Below are positions 48,063 to 58,238 of a stretch of 64,000 nt of DNA, piece by piece. This DNA comes from Adiantum capillus-veneris (Eukaryota > Streptophyta > Polypodiopsida > Polypodiales > Pteridaceae). The position numbers were made by a program, and so were the translations under genes. Location of the stretch: NCBI GenBank assembly GCA_014529385.2, contig CM043971.1, positions 93,967,840 through 94,031,839 on the forward strand, given 5' to 3'. The notes under the pieces are model-generated. The model ran no database searches. It was not told where the DNA came from and was given only the letters and a program-made list of their open reading frames with translations. How positions within the stretch are numbered: the first letter of the stretch is position 1; each line of letters starts with the position of its first letter.

Positions 48063-48843
48063 ATGGTTGACAGGACAAACGACGCCAGGGAAGAGGGTTC
48101 CTCTTCACAGGACAAACAGATTGTTCCTCCTCCAATGTTCGAGCGTGGCGAGAGTTCATGGCCACCCCTGTCTGTACCTTTTGTTGATTTGAATGCTCCA
48201 CAAGGTCAAGGGTATATGACTGGGCAACTAGACGAGGATGCATTTAGTACACAGTTGGTTGCTGTTGTGAATGTGTTTTCTTGATTGGTGCAGAACTCTA
48301 GGTTTATGGAATTTTTGCAAGCGCCACCAATGTCACAGCAGACAAGGAAACTGTCTCATGCAGTAGAGCATGTTGAGGCTCAAGCCCAGGTCCCTTGTAC
48401 GTCTCAGCAGGGCAGGGAGCACTCTCATGTTGTGGAGTCAATTGGGGCTCCAAGACAACTTCCTTTTGTCCATGAGCAGGTGGTTAGGACGCCTATTCCA
48501 CAGGCTTTGCCAGTTCAGCCAGCTATATGCCAGGAACTGTGTTTGGGGGTATGCAGGGCATGATGCCAAATCCCATGTATGGTAATATTGGTATGCAACA
48601 AGGGTTTCAGTGCAACTAGGGCCAGTTTGGGGTGCCACAAGGCAATTTTGGCATGGCTGGTTTTTCTGACCAGCAGACACATGGCACCAGTGACGCAAAA
48701 TGTCAATGGTCAAGGGGCGCCAGTGATCCCTATTACAGTGCCCATGTTGCAAACAATTCCCTATGACAACTTGGGAGCACTAGAAAAGCCAAAAGCATAC
48801 AAAGAAGGTGGTGCAACTGTGAAGTTTGGTACTTTTAGCGTCT
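48063..48843 (+). pseudogene. Gypsy G2 gag, C-terminally deleted
   Basis: Starts MVDRTNDAREEGSSSQDKQ. PPLSVPFVDLNAPQGQGYMT follows, then after a stop at 48284 MEFLQAPPMSQQTRKLSHAV, and after a frame break near 48560 MAPVTQNVNGQGAPVIP and IPYDNLGALEKPKAYKEG. It ends in TFSVFES, where G1 continues with the capsid-like core. From there the same frame enters RT. So most of gag and all of protease are missing. Confidence 0.78.
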
Positions 48844-49235
48844 TTGAGAGCACATTCTTTGGTGACATGATAGTCTATTCAAAGAATGATAGGCGTCACT
48901 TGACCATTGTGCTCGAAGATCTACGTAGTCGCAAGCTACTTGTCAATCCTAAGAAAAGTGAGTTCGTCTTGGAAGAGATTCACTTTCTTGGCCACGTAGT
49001 GTCAAAGGACGGTGTCCGAATGGATCTTGCCAAGGTTGAAGCAATTAAGACATGGCCAAATTTAAAGACTGTGCATGATGTCCGTAGCTTCTTGGGCTTA
49101 TGCTCTTACTATAGAAGGTTTATCAGGAACTTTGCCACGATTGCTTCACCCCTTCATGCTCTACAAAAGAAAGAGGTCACGTTCAAGTGTACACAAAAAG
49201 AGATTTCAGCTTTTAATCTCTTAAAGAAAAGATGA
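48843..49235 (+). pseudogene. Gypsy G2 reverse transcriptase, C-terminal half
   Basis: Reads FFGDMIVYSKNDRRHL, where FLDDIIVYS is usual; the YXDD-type catalytic motif is reduced to one Asp. Then LLVNPKKSEFVLEEIHFLGH, VVSKDGVRMDLAKVEAIKTW, VRSFLGLCSYYRRFIRNFA and IASPLHALQKK, the palm-to-connection part of Ty3/gypsy RT. The deletion junction sits directly at the catalytic motif and keeps the frame with gag. Confidence 0.82.
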
Positions 49236-49551
49236 CATCGGATCCGGTAATTGTCTTGCCAGACCTCAGGAAGTCATTTGTGGTCAAATGTGATGCGTGT
49301 GTCAACAGTATTGGGTAGTGTTAATGCAAGATGGTCGGGTAGTAGCTTACGAGAAGCACATGCGATGGGCAGACATTCTCTCTATGTTCCACTTTCAGAT
49401 TCTGCATGTGGAAGGCAAGAAGAATGTTGTGGCTGATGCGTTATCAAGAAAGCCACAAATTTCAGCTGTGTCAATGCCTTATCATCATGAGCTTGATGAC
49501 ATGAAGGAACAATATGCTATTGATGAAGATTTTGCAAGGATCTTTGAATAG
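49236..49551 (+). pseudogene. Gypsy G2 RNase H remains
   Basis: VVKCDACVNSIG then, after a stop, CLMQDGRVVAYEKHMRWADI, jumping to FQILHVEGKKNVVADALSRK. The central part with the RNase H catalytic Glu and Asp is missing. The end at 49551 leads into integrase. Confidence 0.72.
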
Positions 49552-50590
49552 TTGCAAAATGGAAAACGCCATGAGCACTACCTCCTCAAGGATGATTTTA
49601 TGATGATGCATGGCAGACTATGTGTCACTAAGCCATTACGACATAAGGTTATGGTTTCCACCATATGCAGGGCATTGTGGCATAGATGTAACAGTGAGAG
49701 CGATCAAGACATTCTTTTATTGGCCTACTTTGAGGAGAGATGTGGATGCCTTTGTGCGAGCATGCGTGATTTTCCAAAAGGTAAAGTTTGACATGCAAAA
49801 GGCACCAGGGTTATTACAGCCACTACCTATTCCAGATAAGCCATGGGAAAGCGTTGCTATGAATTTTATCTTTGATCTTCCAAGAACGCCGTCAGGGAAT
49901 GATGGTATATGGACCATTATTTGCAGGTTCAACAAGCATGCCCATTTTATTTCTGTCAGGAAGAAGATACAATCTGACCGGATGATGGCACGGCTGTTTA
50001 TGTACAATGTTCTCAAGTACCATGGTATACCACAATCTATTGTCAGTGATCGAGATTTTTGAGGCAAATCGATATGTAGAGAACATGGATGAAATGTATA
50101 AGAAGATCAAGCTTGCCTTGGAGAAGACTTAAGCAAAGCAGAAAAGGGTTTTTGATTGGCACCGTCGTGAATTGTTGTTTTCACCCGGTGATTGGGTACT
50201 CTTACGGTTTGAAAAGACAAGGTTAAAGAAGATGAAGGGCAAGGAAAGGTTGTTTTCGAAGCTTAGCATGCGCTACTATGGGTCTTCTCTAGTACTTAAG
50301 AAGATCAGCGATGTTGCTTATAGGGTGAAATTGCTTGATACTTGGAAGATTCATAATTCGTTTCACGTGAGTCTTCTAAGACCCTTCGTGGGAGATGTGT
50401 CAGATGAGGATCAGCGAGAAGTTGAGGAACTTGATGAGATCTTGGTACCTGAGCAAGTTTTGGCAAGGACAGAAAAGTTAAGGGAAAAATTGTATGATGG
50501 TATTTGGTGAAGTTCAGAAACTATCCACCTATGGATGCAAAGTGGATGGAAGAGTGTGAACTGCTAGAGTCACCGAATGTATTGTAGCTT
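49552..50590 (+). pseudogene. Gypsy G2 integrase and tail
   Basis: The zinc-binding region is degraded (GHCGIDVTVRAIKTFFYWP, then a motif with CVIFQKVKF in place of C..C). The core follows: PWESVAMNFIFDLPRTPSGN (usually DFI), KHAHFISVRKKIQSDRMMAR, HGIPQSIVSDRDF (second catalytic Asp). A deletion removes the last catalytic Glu region. The tail has HRRELLFSPGDWVLLRFEKT, LSMRYYGSSLVLKKISDVAY and KIHNSFHVSLLRPFVGD. Chromodomain remains with NYPPMDAKWMEECELLES are at 50518-50590. It would integrate and target the element if intact. Confidence 0.8.
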
Positions 50591-50908
50591 TACCTTGAGG
50601 CTTTCGAATTACAACATACGTATGCCCCAACCCAACTTGTTAGAAAGAGGGGTAATGATGGAGCTAGCACATCAAATGTACATACGGATTCAGTGCAATA
50701 GAAGTGGAGACTTCTCTATAATTGCTAAAGGTATTATGCTCACCTCATTGTAGATTAAATGACAAAAGTATGAAGATCTCATTAAGTCATTTGTATCCCT
50801 GTTTCATGACCTTTCCTACAGATACATGTGATGATAAAAGGGTGCTAATTACATTGAATCATATATGGCATGTATATCTGGCATGCAATTGAGGATGTTT
50901 GCGATTTC

Positions 50909-50920
50909 AAGAGGGGGGTA
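50909..50920 (+). promoter_or_regulatory. Gypsy G2 polypurine tract
   Basis: AAGAGGGGGGTA directly before the 3' LTR start TGTCACGAGG. Primes plus-strand DNA synthesis in this family. The same tract is in G3 (56496-56507) and in the TRIM (minus strand, 7252-7264). Confidence 0.82.
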
Positions 50921-52318
50921 TGTCACGAGGCTGTGGCAACCACTAACCTTAGTTGTTGGTTTGTTTCGCTTGATTTTATTTAATTTTTGGGACCCTCTTT
51001 TTGAAGTCACAAATGGTCGGACATTGTGCGGCCAGTGTGAAATGGCCGACGATCGAGAGTTTCACCCGCAGTCGGGAAGGGTAGGTCGCCACGAGATGGT
51101 CGGGTCAGTCGGCATTGGAATCCGAAGAGTAAAAGGGTGTCTAGGCTCAGTTCAAAGCAAATGGCCCCTCGCTCCACTTTATAAGTCGGTGGGTACTAGG
51201 AATTTAACTCAAGAGGCAAAGTGGACACTTGGCGGCTGCAGATGCAATTGCCAGTCTCATCTCAAGAGGGGGCACCCAAACTGAGAGAGGAGGCTGATTA
51301 ACTCAAGAGGCAAAGTGGACACTTGGCTGCTGCAGATGCAATTGCCAGTCTCATCTCCAGAGGGGGCGCCCAAACTGAGAGAGGAGGCTGATTTTTGTTC
51401 ATTAAGTGAACCACTGTGTGTGTGAGTAGTGGGTGCAGGTGATCACAGCTTTGATGGAAAGCTTGCCTTCTCCCTTGTCTTATGTAGCGTGATTATTTCA
51501 CTCTCGCGCACCTCTATCCCCCTTTGAATACAGAATTGTAATGCCAAGCTCAAGGGCTTTCATATGTATGTACAGTTGTGTGGGTTCATGCGCGTATCCG
51601 AGGCAAGAGTCTCTTGTCCAGGTACTGGATTAGCTAATTGCTAATCCCCCGCAGGTACATGTGAACTCGTAGAGATTTCACGCGAGAAATCTTGTCCGAT
51701 TCAAAGGGCAGGTAGCCCTACAGGTGTGGGAGTACGAGGGCTTGCTACGGATGCGACCGCACGAAACAGAACCCAAAACAGTAAAATACAGCATGCTATG
51801 TATTATTGCAGGTTTAGGGTTTTGACCCTAATTGATCCCTAATATCCCAAGAAGCTTCGGGGAAGCGATGGGATCGCTGTACGGGTGATCTGGTGCATTT
51901 TGGGGCAAAAAATAGAGAATTCAGCGTGCTGCAAATTCTCGCCAGGTTTGGGAAAGTGCTCGCATGTGCCGGGGAAGTTATCTTTTGCATGGGGATTCTA
52001 TATGTGAAGCCTCCTATTGTAGATTTTATGTGTCACATTTTCAGCCCGGTAAAAGCGTAGGAACTTACAAGTTTTCTCTCAAGTTTTATAACAATAAAGA
52101 AAAAGCGAAAGGGGCGCCAATCTTTGGAGCCTATAGGGTGTCACTGGTGACTGTCTGCTTGGTAGCACTCTAGCTGCTAAGCCGTGGTTTGTGTGAAGGG
52201 TTAATTCCAGTCACAGGTTTATACATGAAGTTTTCCTCTGTGTTGTAAAGTCAAGTAAAGTTTATAAGGTAAAGATTCGGGTGAAAGCTAAAGTCTACCG
52301 CCCTACGGGCCGGTTTCA
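50921..52318 (+). repeat. Gypsy G2 3' LTR
   Basis: 1398 bp, TGTCACGAGG...GGTTTCA. Contains a 94-bp tandem duplication (51204-51297 and 51298-51391) and the AATAAAGAAA poly(A)/R module near 52094. Related to G3 LTRs, especially at both ends, but diverged in the middle. Confidence 0.85.
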
Positions 52319-53021
52319 AAGGGACTCTCCATACATCTCCAACCATCAGCACGACCAACTCTGTTCTGATGGTCCACTGAGGGTCCCCAAATCTCCACTT
52401 CATATAGCATGGCAGAAGTGACTAGAGTGTCAAAGAGCCAAAGCTTTGCTCGAGGTTCCTTAAGTGAACTTGCAAACACATCCGCTCTAGTCTCCCTAAT
52501 ACTGCGTAAGCTCTGGTCAATCTCGTCTCTGCTGCTCTCCTCGACGAAAATATTGGGCCATTGAAGACCGCCCTGAGATAGGTATATGCATCTTTATGCG
52601 CCACAGTCTCTCGACCATATGTAATGGTCGGACCTGACCTCTTGACTCATTGTGCTGTGGTGTTAAACACCATTACCTTGGTCTTATCAAGGTTCATTGA
52701 CAGTCGACTATCCTAAGCAAACACATGCAATGCACCCCGCACCCAAATGGTGTTGCATCCCCTCTAGAGAGTCTGAAATCAGCACAATGTCATCAAGGTA
52801 TAACAACAACGAAATCCATGTCCCTGCTACCTAAGCACCTCTCTCTCCCTCTCGCTCTACATAGTCTAAAAACTTATCCACACACATCCTAAAAAGAGTT
52901 GGAGATAGGGGACATTCCTGCTTCACTCCAATTGTGGAATGAACCATGTCAGACATACCCTGAGCAGTGTGTACCCGTCCCGCAACTATCCTGTAGAAAG
53001 CCAAGATCCCCCATATCAGCT

Positions 53022-53025
<4 letters not shown>
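52319..53025 (-). pseudogene. LINE C copy 3, RT fragment
   Basis: The minus strand starts directly at (GA)n 53026 with LIWGILAFYRIVAGRVHTAQ, then GMSDMVHSTIGVKQECPLSP, a region with the catalytic palm block near 52790-52810, LSMNLDKTKVMVFNTTAQ, DAYTYLRAVFNGPIFSSRRA, AETRLTRAYAVLGRLER and ADGWRCMESPF, where gypsy G2 interrupts it. The 5' truncation at the microsatellite is the same pattern as in copies 1 and 4. The rest of this LINE is not found left of G2. Confidence 0.8.

Positions 53026-53069
<44 letters not shown>
53026..53069. repeat. (GA)n between LINE C copies 3 and 4
   Basis: Twenty-two GA units. Left: 5'-truncated edge of LINE C copy 3. Right: 3' end of LINE C copy 4, preceded by three CGAAA units. 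Confidence 0.96.
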
Positions 53070-53070
<1 letters not shown>

Positions 53071-53191
53071 GAAACGAAACGAAACGATATATTAACGTCT
53101 ACAAAAGGCCAAAATGACCTATGAGACCAACAAGTTACAAACTGGTGAATCTAATACAAAGTCTGTGTGTTGAAAGAAAGACTAACATCCT
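53070..53191 (-). mobile_element. LINE C copy 4, 3'-terminal part
   Basis: Contains the terminal hairpin (53106-53120) and the GTTACAAACTGGTGAATC block shared with 39745 and 63890. It is cut at 53191 by the copia LTR; the rest of the same copy resumes at 62683. Confidence 0.78.
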
Positions 53192-53469
53192 TGAAAGCGC
53201 GAAGCAAAAGGTATCGGTAGGTGCGCGTCGCGATGTACTGCAGGATTGGGGCAAGAAGCAGGAGGCGGAGTGCAGTAGAGAGGAAGCGCTAGGGATTGAA
53301 GCAGAGAGAGAGAGAGAGCTCACATTTTTGGGGAAAACTCAATAAGTGAGTTTTGGGTTTTCCCACTTTTATTATAAGTGACTTTAAAAAAATGTGTCCA
53401 AGTTCAATATGAACCTGGACAAAGTATAAAAATGTACAAAAAGGGGTTATTTAGGGCTTTAACCCAACA
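53192..53469 (-). repeat. Copia 3' LTR
   Basis: 278 bp, TGTTGGGTTAAAG...GCGCTTTCA on the minus strand, TG...CA ends. Matches 62442-62682. Carries a short (GA) run near 53302-53316. Confidence 0.85.
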
Positions 53470-53482
53470 ACCTCCCACTTAA
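53470..53482 (-). promoter_or_regulatory. Copia polypurine tract
   Basis: The minus strand reads AAGTGGGAGGT directly before the 3' LTR start TGTTGGG. Confidence 0.7.
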
Positions 53483-53499
53483 AGGCATAAATGACGCCT

Positions 53500-53931
53500 T
53501 TAAGTTAACCAACTCCCACGAGCTGTATGCAATGCTCATGTTGAGCCTTAGCAAGACTCTTGGTGAGAACATATCCTGTGTATGGATCTTAGTCAAGGTG
53601 ACTAGACCATCCTCCAATACTTGTCGTATGAAGTGGTACCGCACATCTATGTGTTTGGTACGCGCATGAAACATGGAATTTTTGGCTAAATAGACAGCAC
53701 TCTGGCTATCACAACCCAACATGGGTGTATGAGCAGGCATGCCAAGTTCTTTTGCAAGTCTGCCCAACCAAATGGTCTCCTTTGACGCCTCTGTGGCTGA
53801 AATATATTCAGTCTCAGTAGTACTCAATGCGACAATTTTTTGCAACCTAGAACACCAAGAGACTGCACCACCAGCTATCGAATGGTAGATTTCCTGGTAT
53901 CCATGTCCCTTGCCATGTCTGCATCACAATA
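53500..53931 (-). pseudogene. Copia RNase H, C-terminal part
   Basis: The minus strand reads YCDADMARDMDTRKST at the G3 junction, then KIVALSTTETEYISATEASK, ETIWLGRLAKELGMPAH, MLGCDSQSAVYLAKNSMFHA, RTKHIDVRYHFIRQVLEDG. These carry the RNase H catalytic Asp and Glu (YCDAD, STTETEY, CDSQSA). A stop near 53875 breaks the frame. It degrades the RNA strand during cDNA synthesis. Confidence 0.88.
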
Positions 53932-55639
53932 TGTCACGAGGACGTGGCAATTGCTAACCTTAGTTGTTGGTTTCTTTCCAATGATTTTTGTTTTATTTTT
54001 GAGACCCTCTTTTTGAAGTTGCAAATGGTCGGACATTGTATGGCCAATGTGAACGGTAGTTTCACCCGCAGACGGGAAGTTGGTCGGCACTGGAATTCGT
54101 ACAGTAAGAGGATGTCTAGGCTCAGAGCAAGATCATACAGGTTCCCCCCGTCGCACTTAGCAAGTTGGTGGATAATAGGAAGTGAACTCAATAAAGGCAT
54201 AAGGTCAAGGTGGGATCACCAACAGAAAGTATCCGACACTTGGGTCATATTGCACTTTTGGATGCGGTCCCAATGAGGATAGATGGTCAGAAGATCACAG
54301 GGAGCCCAACGGAAGCATCTCCTAAAAATTAGAGAACTGCTATTTTGGGCCGTGAAATGTGTTCGCGTCATTACCTCCGGTATGACAAGGGGAACATTTT
54401 AGTACTCTGCTACAAAGTCAATTGATGCACCAGTTGAGAGATTTTTAAGCAGGAAACCCAATGCGGGGAAATTGCATGCATGAGTGCCAAGTGGCACTTT
54501 TTGGTCAATTTACCAAGTTTGGGAGAAGAGAACTCGTAACTGACTTTTGAGAGCAGTTTTGGAGACTGTTAACTTGGATTTTCAGCCATTTCTCTCCATT
54601 TTTGAGCTTCCCATAACTTTGACCAGGTCCAAGGAGCTCATTTTGAGCATTGGAAGGCATCAGATGCGTGTTTACAGGGCTGTTTTGCTGCGTTTTCAGC
54701 GATATGCAGGTTTTGGCAGCCATGGAAATCTTCTCCTTTTTGCATCTATTTGTTCATAGATGCATTACAGGTCAAGGGCAGCAGAGGGGGCGCTCGATTT
54801 ATGCTGGGAGGATGCTTCATTGAGAACCTGTCACAGGTTAAGAGCTATGGAGTGCTTCCTTTCCCTCTCATGTACAGTGTGGTGCTAGGAGTGATGCCCT
54901 GCACACTACACACTGCTCTCTCTCTCCCCTACGTGCAGTTATGTGATGCCCCACAAGAGGGCTACTCATTTGACTGATGTAAAGTTGTGTGGGTTCATGC
55001 TTTTGTGCTGAGGCAAGAGCCTCCTTCAGCAGGAACGGGGGTAGCTAGCTGCTGCTCCAAAGCAGGCATTGGTGAGGGTCATAACCTCACCGTATAGGTG
55101 CAAAATCAGCGCTGTGTATGCGCTGTAAATTCACTGTTTTTCAGTCATACGGATGCCAGGATCATTGGGAATCGTGCCCCACTGGCAGAGGACAGTTAGG
55201 GGACTGTTTGGGGCTGAAAACAGGGCAAAAACCAGTAAATACAGCGTGCTGAATTTACTGTTTTTGGACAGGAATCAGAGGGTATACGACAGTGCAAGCG
55301 AGTTCCAGCAGGGGAATTGGTTTCGTGCAAGTTTTGGGGCTGTTATGTTGCCGAAATTTGGCCAAATCAAATGGTATCTAGGTGGATACACGTGAAGGAT
55401 TCCCAGGACCTTACCTTGTAATTTACCCTCCTAAAGAATAAAGAAATACCGAAAGAGGCGCCAATTTTGGGGCCTACAGGTTGTCGGCGTCTACTCGGAG
55501 CATTCTAGCTTCCGAGCCGTGTGTGTATTCAAGTGTTAACTCCCGTCGCAGGTTCTCTTTGCAAAGTGCTCTGTGTGTGTGTATAAAGTAAAGAATTTCG
55601 GGTGAAAGCCAACGCCTACCGCCCTACGGGCCGGTTACA
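53932..55639 (+). repeat. Gypsy G3 5' LTR
   Basis: 1708 bp, TGTCACGAGG...CCGGTTACA. The poly(A)/R module with AATAAAGAAATACCG is near 55438. I count about 14 substitutions versus the 3' LTR, 13 of them transitions, plus small indels near 55570 and 55625. Short open frames inside are LTR sequence, not genes. Confidence 0.92.
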
Positions 55640-55657
55640 TGGTTCCATTGCCGGGAT
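55640..55657 (+). promoter_or_regulatory. Gypsy G3 primer-binding site
   Basis: TGGTTCCATTGCCGGGAT directly after the LTR end; compare TGGTTCCGTTGCCGGGAC in G1. Confidence 0.78.
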
Positions 55658-55736
55658 ATCAATCACTTTTTCCTCAAAGAGTGAGCTTGGATTGTTCAGG
55701 GTAAAGACACACAGTGCAGGAATACGGGATTACACT

Positions 55737-55835
55737 ATGGCCGACAAAGGGAATGGAATTATGGAAGAGGGTTCGTCTTCACAGGACAAACAAGAAATTC
55801 CGCATGTTCGCCCTGCCAAAAAGTGGTCAAATTAG
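55737..55835 (+). pseudogene. Gypsy G3 gag start, truncated
   Basis: MADKGNGIMEEGSSSQDKQE matches the starts of G1 and G2 gag, then leaves the family after about 21 codons and stops at 55835. Only the leader of gag is kept, perhaps because it helps RNA packaging (inference). Confidence 0.75.
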
Positions 55836-56127
55836 GGCTGATTTTCTGTTGCGTTTTAGGGTTTGCAAGTATGAACCAAGATGAGATAGGGAGAGGTCTC
55901 ACGGTGGTAGATTGGCCACTAGATCTCCTGCGGGAGTGATGTGGGTCTGCCAGGTGACATGCTGCTTGCCGATTCTCTGAGGCGATTGCTTGGATTCTAT
56001 GACGCATTGGTAAATCATCTTGAAATTTGAGCTTGCTTGGTCGTGGGTAGTACGCCACAGTGTTGGTGGAATTATGCTCGTTTGCAGAGGCAAGAGCCTT
56101 TTGCATACGTAAAAGTTAAGGGACAGG
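55836..56127. other. Non-gypsy filler inside G3
   Basis: About 290 bp matching neither G1 nor G2 internal sequence. A minus-strand frame of 115 codons (56106-55759) spans it but resembles nothing I know. Candidate captured host sequence. Confidence 0.45.
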
Positions 56128-56337
56128 TTGCAAGATGCTATGGTGAAGTTCAAGAACTATCCACCTATGGATGCAAAGTGGATGGAAGAGCATGAACTGT
56201 CAGAGTCACCAAATGTATTGCAGCTTTACCTTGAAGCCTTTGGGTTACAGCCTACTTATGCCCCAACCCAACGTGTGCAAAGGAGGGGTAATGATAGAGC
56301 TAGTACATCAAATGTACATATGAATTCAGTGCCATAG
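56128..56337 (+). pseudogene. Gypsy G3 chromodomain end
   Basis: MVKFKNYPPMDAKWMEEHEL and the following AFGLQPTYAPTQRVQRRGND match the last part of G2 integrase (50518-50700). It is the C-terminal end of the integrase tail with part of the chromodomain; the rest of pol is missing. Confidence 0.75.
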
Positions 56338-56507
56338 ATGGAAATGGCAAAAGTATGAAGGCCTCATTAAGTCATTTGTATCTATGTATGTTACGACCTT
56401 TCTTGCGGATACATGCGATGATAAAAGAGTGTTGATAGCACAAGATCATCAGTGGCGTGTATTTATGGTATGCAATCGAGGACGTTTGCGATTTCAAGAG
56501 GGGGGTA

Positions 56508-58222
56508 TGTCACGAGGACGTGGCAATTGCTAACCTTAGTTGTTGGTTTCTTTCCAATGATTTTTGTTTTATTTTTGAGACCCTCTTTTTGAAGTTGCAA
56601 ATGGTCGGACATTGTATGGCCAATGTGAACGGTAGTTTCACCCGCAGACGGGAAGTTGGTTGGCACTGGAATTCGTACAGTAAGAGGATGTCTAGGCTCA
56701 GAGCAAGATCATACAGGTTCCCCCCGTCGCACTTAGCAAGTTGGTGGATAATAGGAAGTGAACTCAATAAAGGCATAAGGTCAAGGTGGGATCACCAACA
56801 GAAAGTATCCGACACTTGGGTCATATTGCACTTTTGGATGCGGTCCCAATGAGGATAGATGGTCAGAAGATCACAGGGAGCCCAACGAAAGCATCTCCTA
56901 AAAATTAGAGAACTGCTATTTTGGGCCGTGAAATGTGTTCGCGTCATTACCTCCGGTATGACAAGGGGAACATTTTAGTACTCTGCTACAAAGTCAATTG
57001 ATGCACCAGTTGAGAGATTTTTAAGCAGGAAACCCAATGCGGGGAAATTGCATGCATGAGTGCCAAGTGGCACTTTTTGGTCAATTTACCAAGTTTGGGA
57101 GAAGAGAACTCGTAACTGACTTTTGAGAGCAGTTTTGGAGACTGTTAACTTGGATTTTCAGCCATTTCTCTCCATTTTTGAGCTTCCCATAACTTTGACT
57201 AGGTCCAAGGAGCTCATTTTGAGCATTGGAAGGCATCAGATGCGTGTTTACAGGGCTGTTTTGCTGCGTTTTCAGCGATACGCAGGTTTTGGCAGCCATG
57301 GAAATCTTCTCCTTTTTGCATCTATTTGTTCATAGATGCATTACAGGTCAAGGGCAGCAGAGGGGGCGCTCGATTTATGCTGGGAGGATGCTTCATTGAG
57401 AACCTGTCACAGGTTAAGAGCTATGGAGTGCTTCCTTTCTCTCTCATGTACAGTGTGGTGCTAGGAGTGATGCCCTGCACACTACACACTGCTCTCTCTC
57501 TCCCCTACGTGCAGTTATGTGATGCCCCACAAGAGGGCTACTCATTTGACTGATGTACAGTTGTGTGGGTTCATGCTTTTGTGCTGAGGCAAGAGCCTCC
57601 TTCAGCAGGAACAGGGGTAGCTAGCTGCTGCTCCAAAGCAGGCATTGGTGAGGGTCATAACCTCACCGTACAGGTGCAAAATCAGCGCTGTGTATGCGTT
57701 GTAAATTCACTGTTTTTCAGCCATACGGATGCCAGGATCATTGGGAATCGTGCCCCACTGGCAGAGGACAGTTAGGGGACTGTTTGGGGCTGAAAACAGG
57801 GCAAAAACCAGTAAATACAGCGTGCTGAATTTACTGTTTTTGGACAGGAATCAGAGGGTATACGACAGTGCAAGCGAGTTCCAGCAGGGGAATTGGTTTC
57901 GCGCAAGTTTTGGGGCTGTTATGCTGCCGAAATTTGGCCAAATCAAATGGTATCTAGGTGGATACACGTGAAGGATTCCCAGGACCTTACCTTGTAATTT
58001 ACCCTCCTAAAGAATAAAGAAATACCGAAAGGGGCGCCAATTTTGGGGCCTATAGGTTGTCGGCGTCTACTCGGAGCATTCTAGCTTCCGAGCCGTGTGT
58101 GTATTCAAGTGTTAACTCCCGTCGCAGGTTCTCTTTGCAAAGTGCTGTGTGTGTGTGTGTATAAAGTAAAGAATTTCGGGTGAAAGCCAACGCCTACCGC
58201 CCTACCCTACAGGCCGGTTACA
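56508..58222 (+). repeat. Gypsy G3 3' LTR
   Basis: 1715 bp, preceded by the polypurine tract AAGAGGGGGGTA (56496-56507). Nearly identical to 53932-55639. It ends CCGGTTACA before the CAATA duplication. Confidence 0.92.
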
Positions 58223-58238
58223 CAATATCCCTGCAACT

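Larger units (their letters stand above)
47632..52318 (+). mobile_element. Gypsy G2: deleted Ty3/gypsy element
   Basis: 5' LTR remnant (47632-47973), primer site, gag (48063-48843), RT C-terminal half (48843-49235), RNase H remains (49236-49545), integrase (49552-50064), integrase tail and chromodomain remains (50120-50590), polypurine tract AAGAGGGGGGTA, and a full 3' LTR (50921-52318). Order is that of Ty3/gypsy. Protease and the RT fingers are deleted at 48843. The 3' LTR ends inside a LINE C copy, so G2 inserted into that LINE. Confidence 0.85.
53932..58222 (+). mobile_element. Gypsy G3: young, internally deleted gypsy derivative with TSD CAATA
   Basis: Two nearly identical LTRs (53932-55639 and 56508-58222) flank only 868 bp: primer site, gag start, about 290 bp of unrelated sequence, chromodomain end and polypurine tract. 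The direct repeat CAATA occurs at 53927-53931 and 58223-58227. The host is the copia RNase H gene, which reads on across the site. High LTR identity and an intact target duplication point to recent movement using proteins from a relative. Confidence 0.92.

Noticed and set aside
53944-54276. Frame of 110 codons repeated at 56520-56852
   Set aside because: It lies inside the two G3 LTRs and has a diverged version in the G1 LTR; it is LTR sequence and not a gene family.
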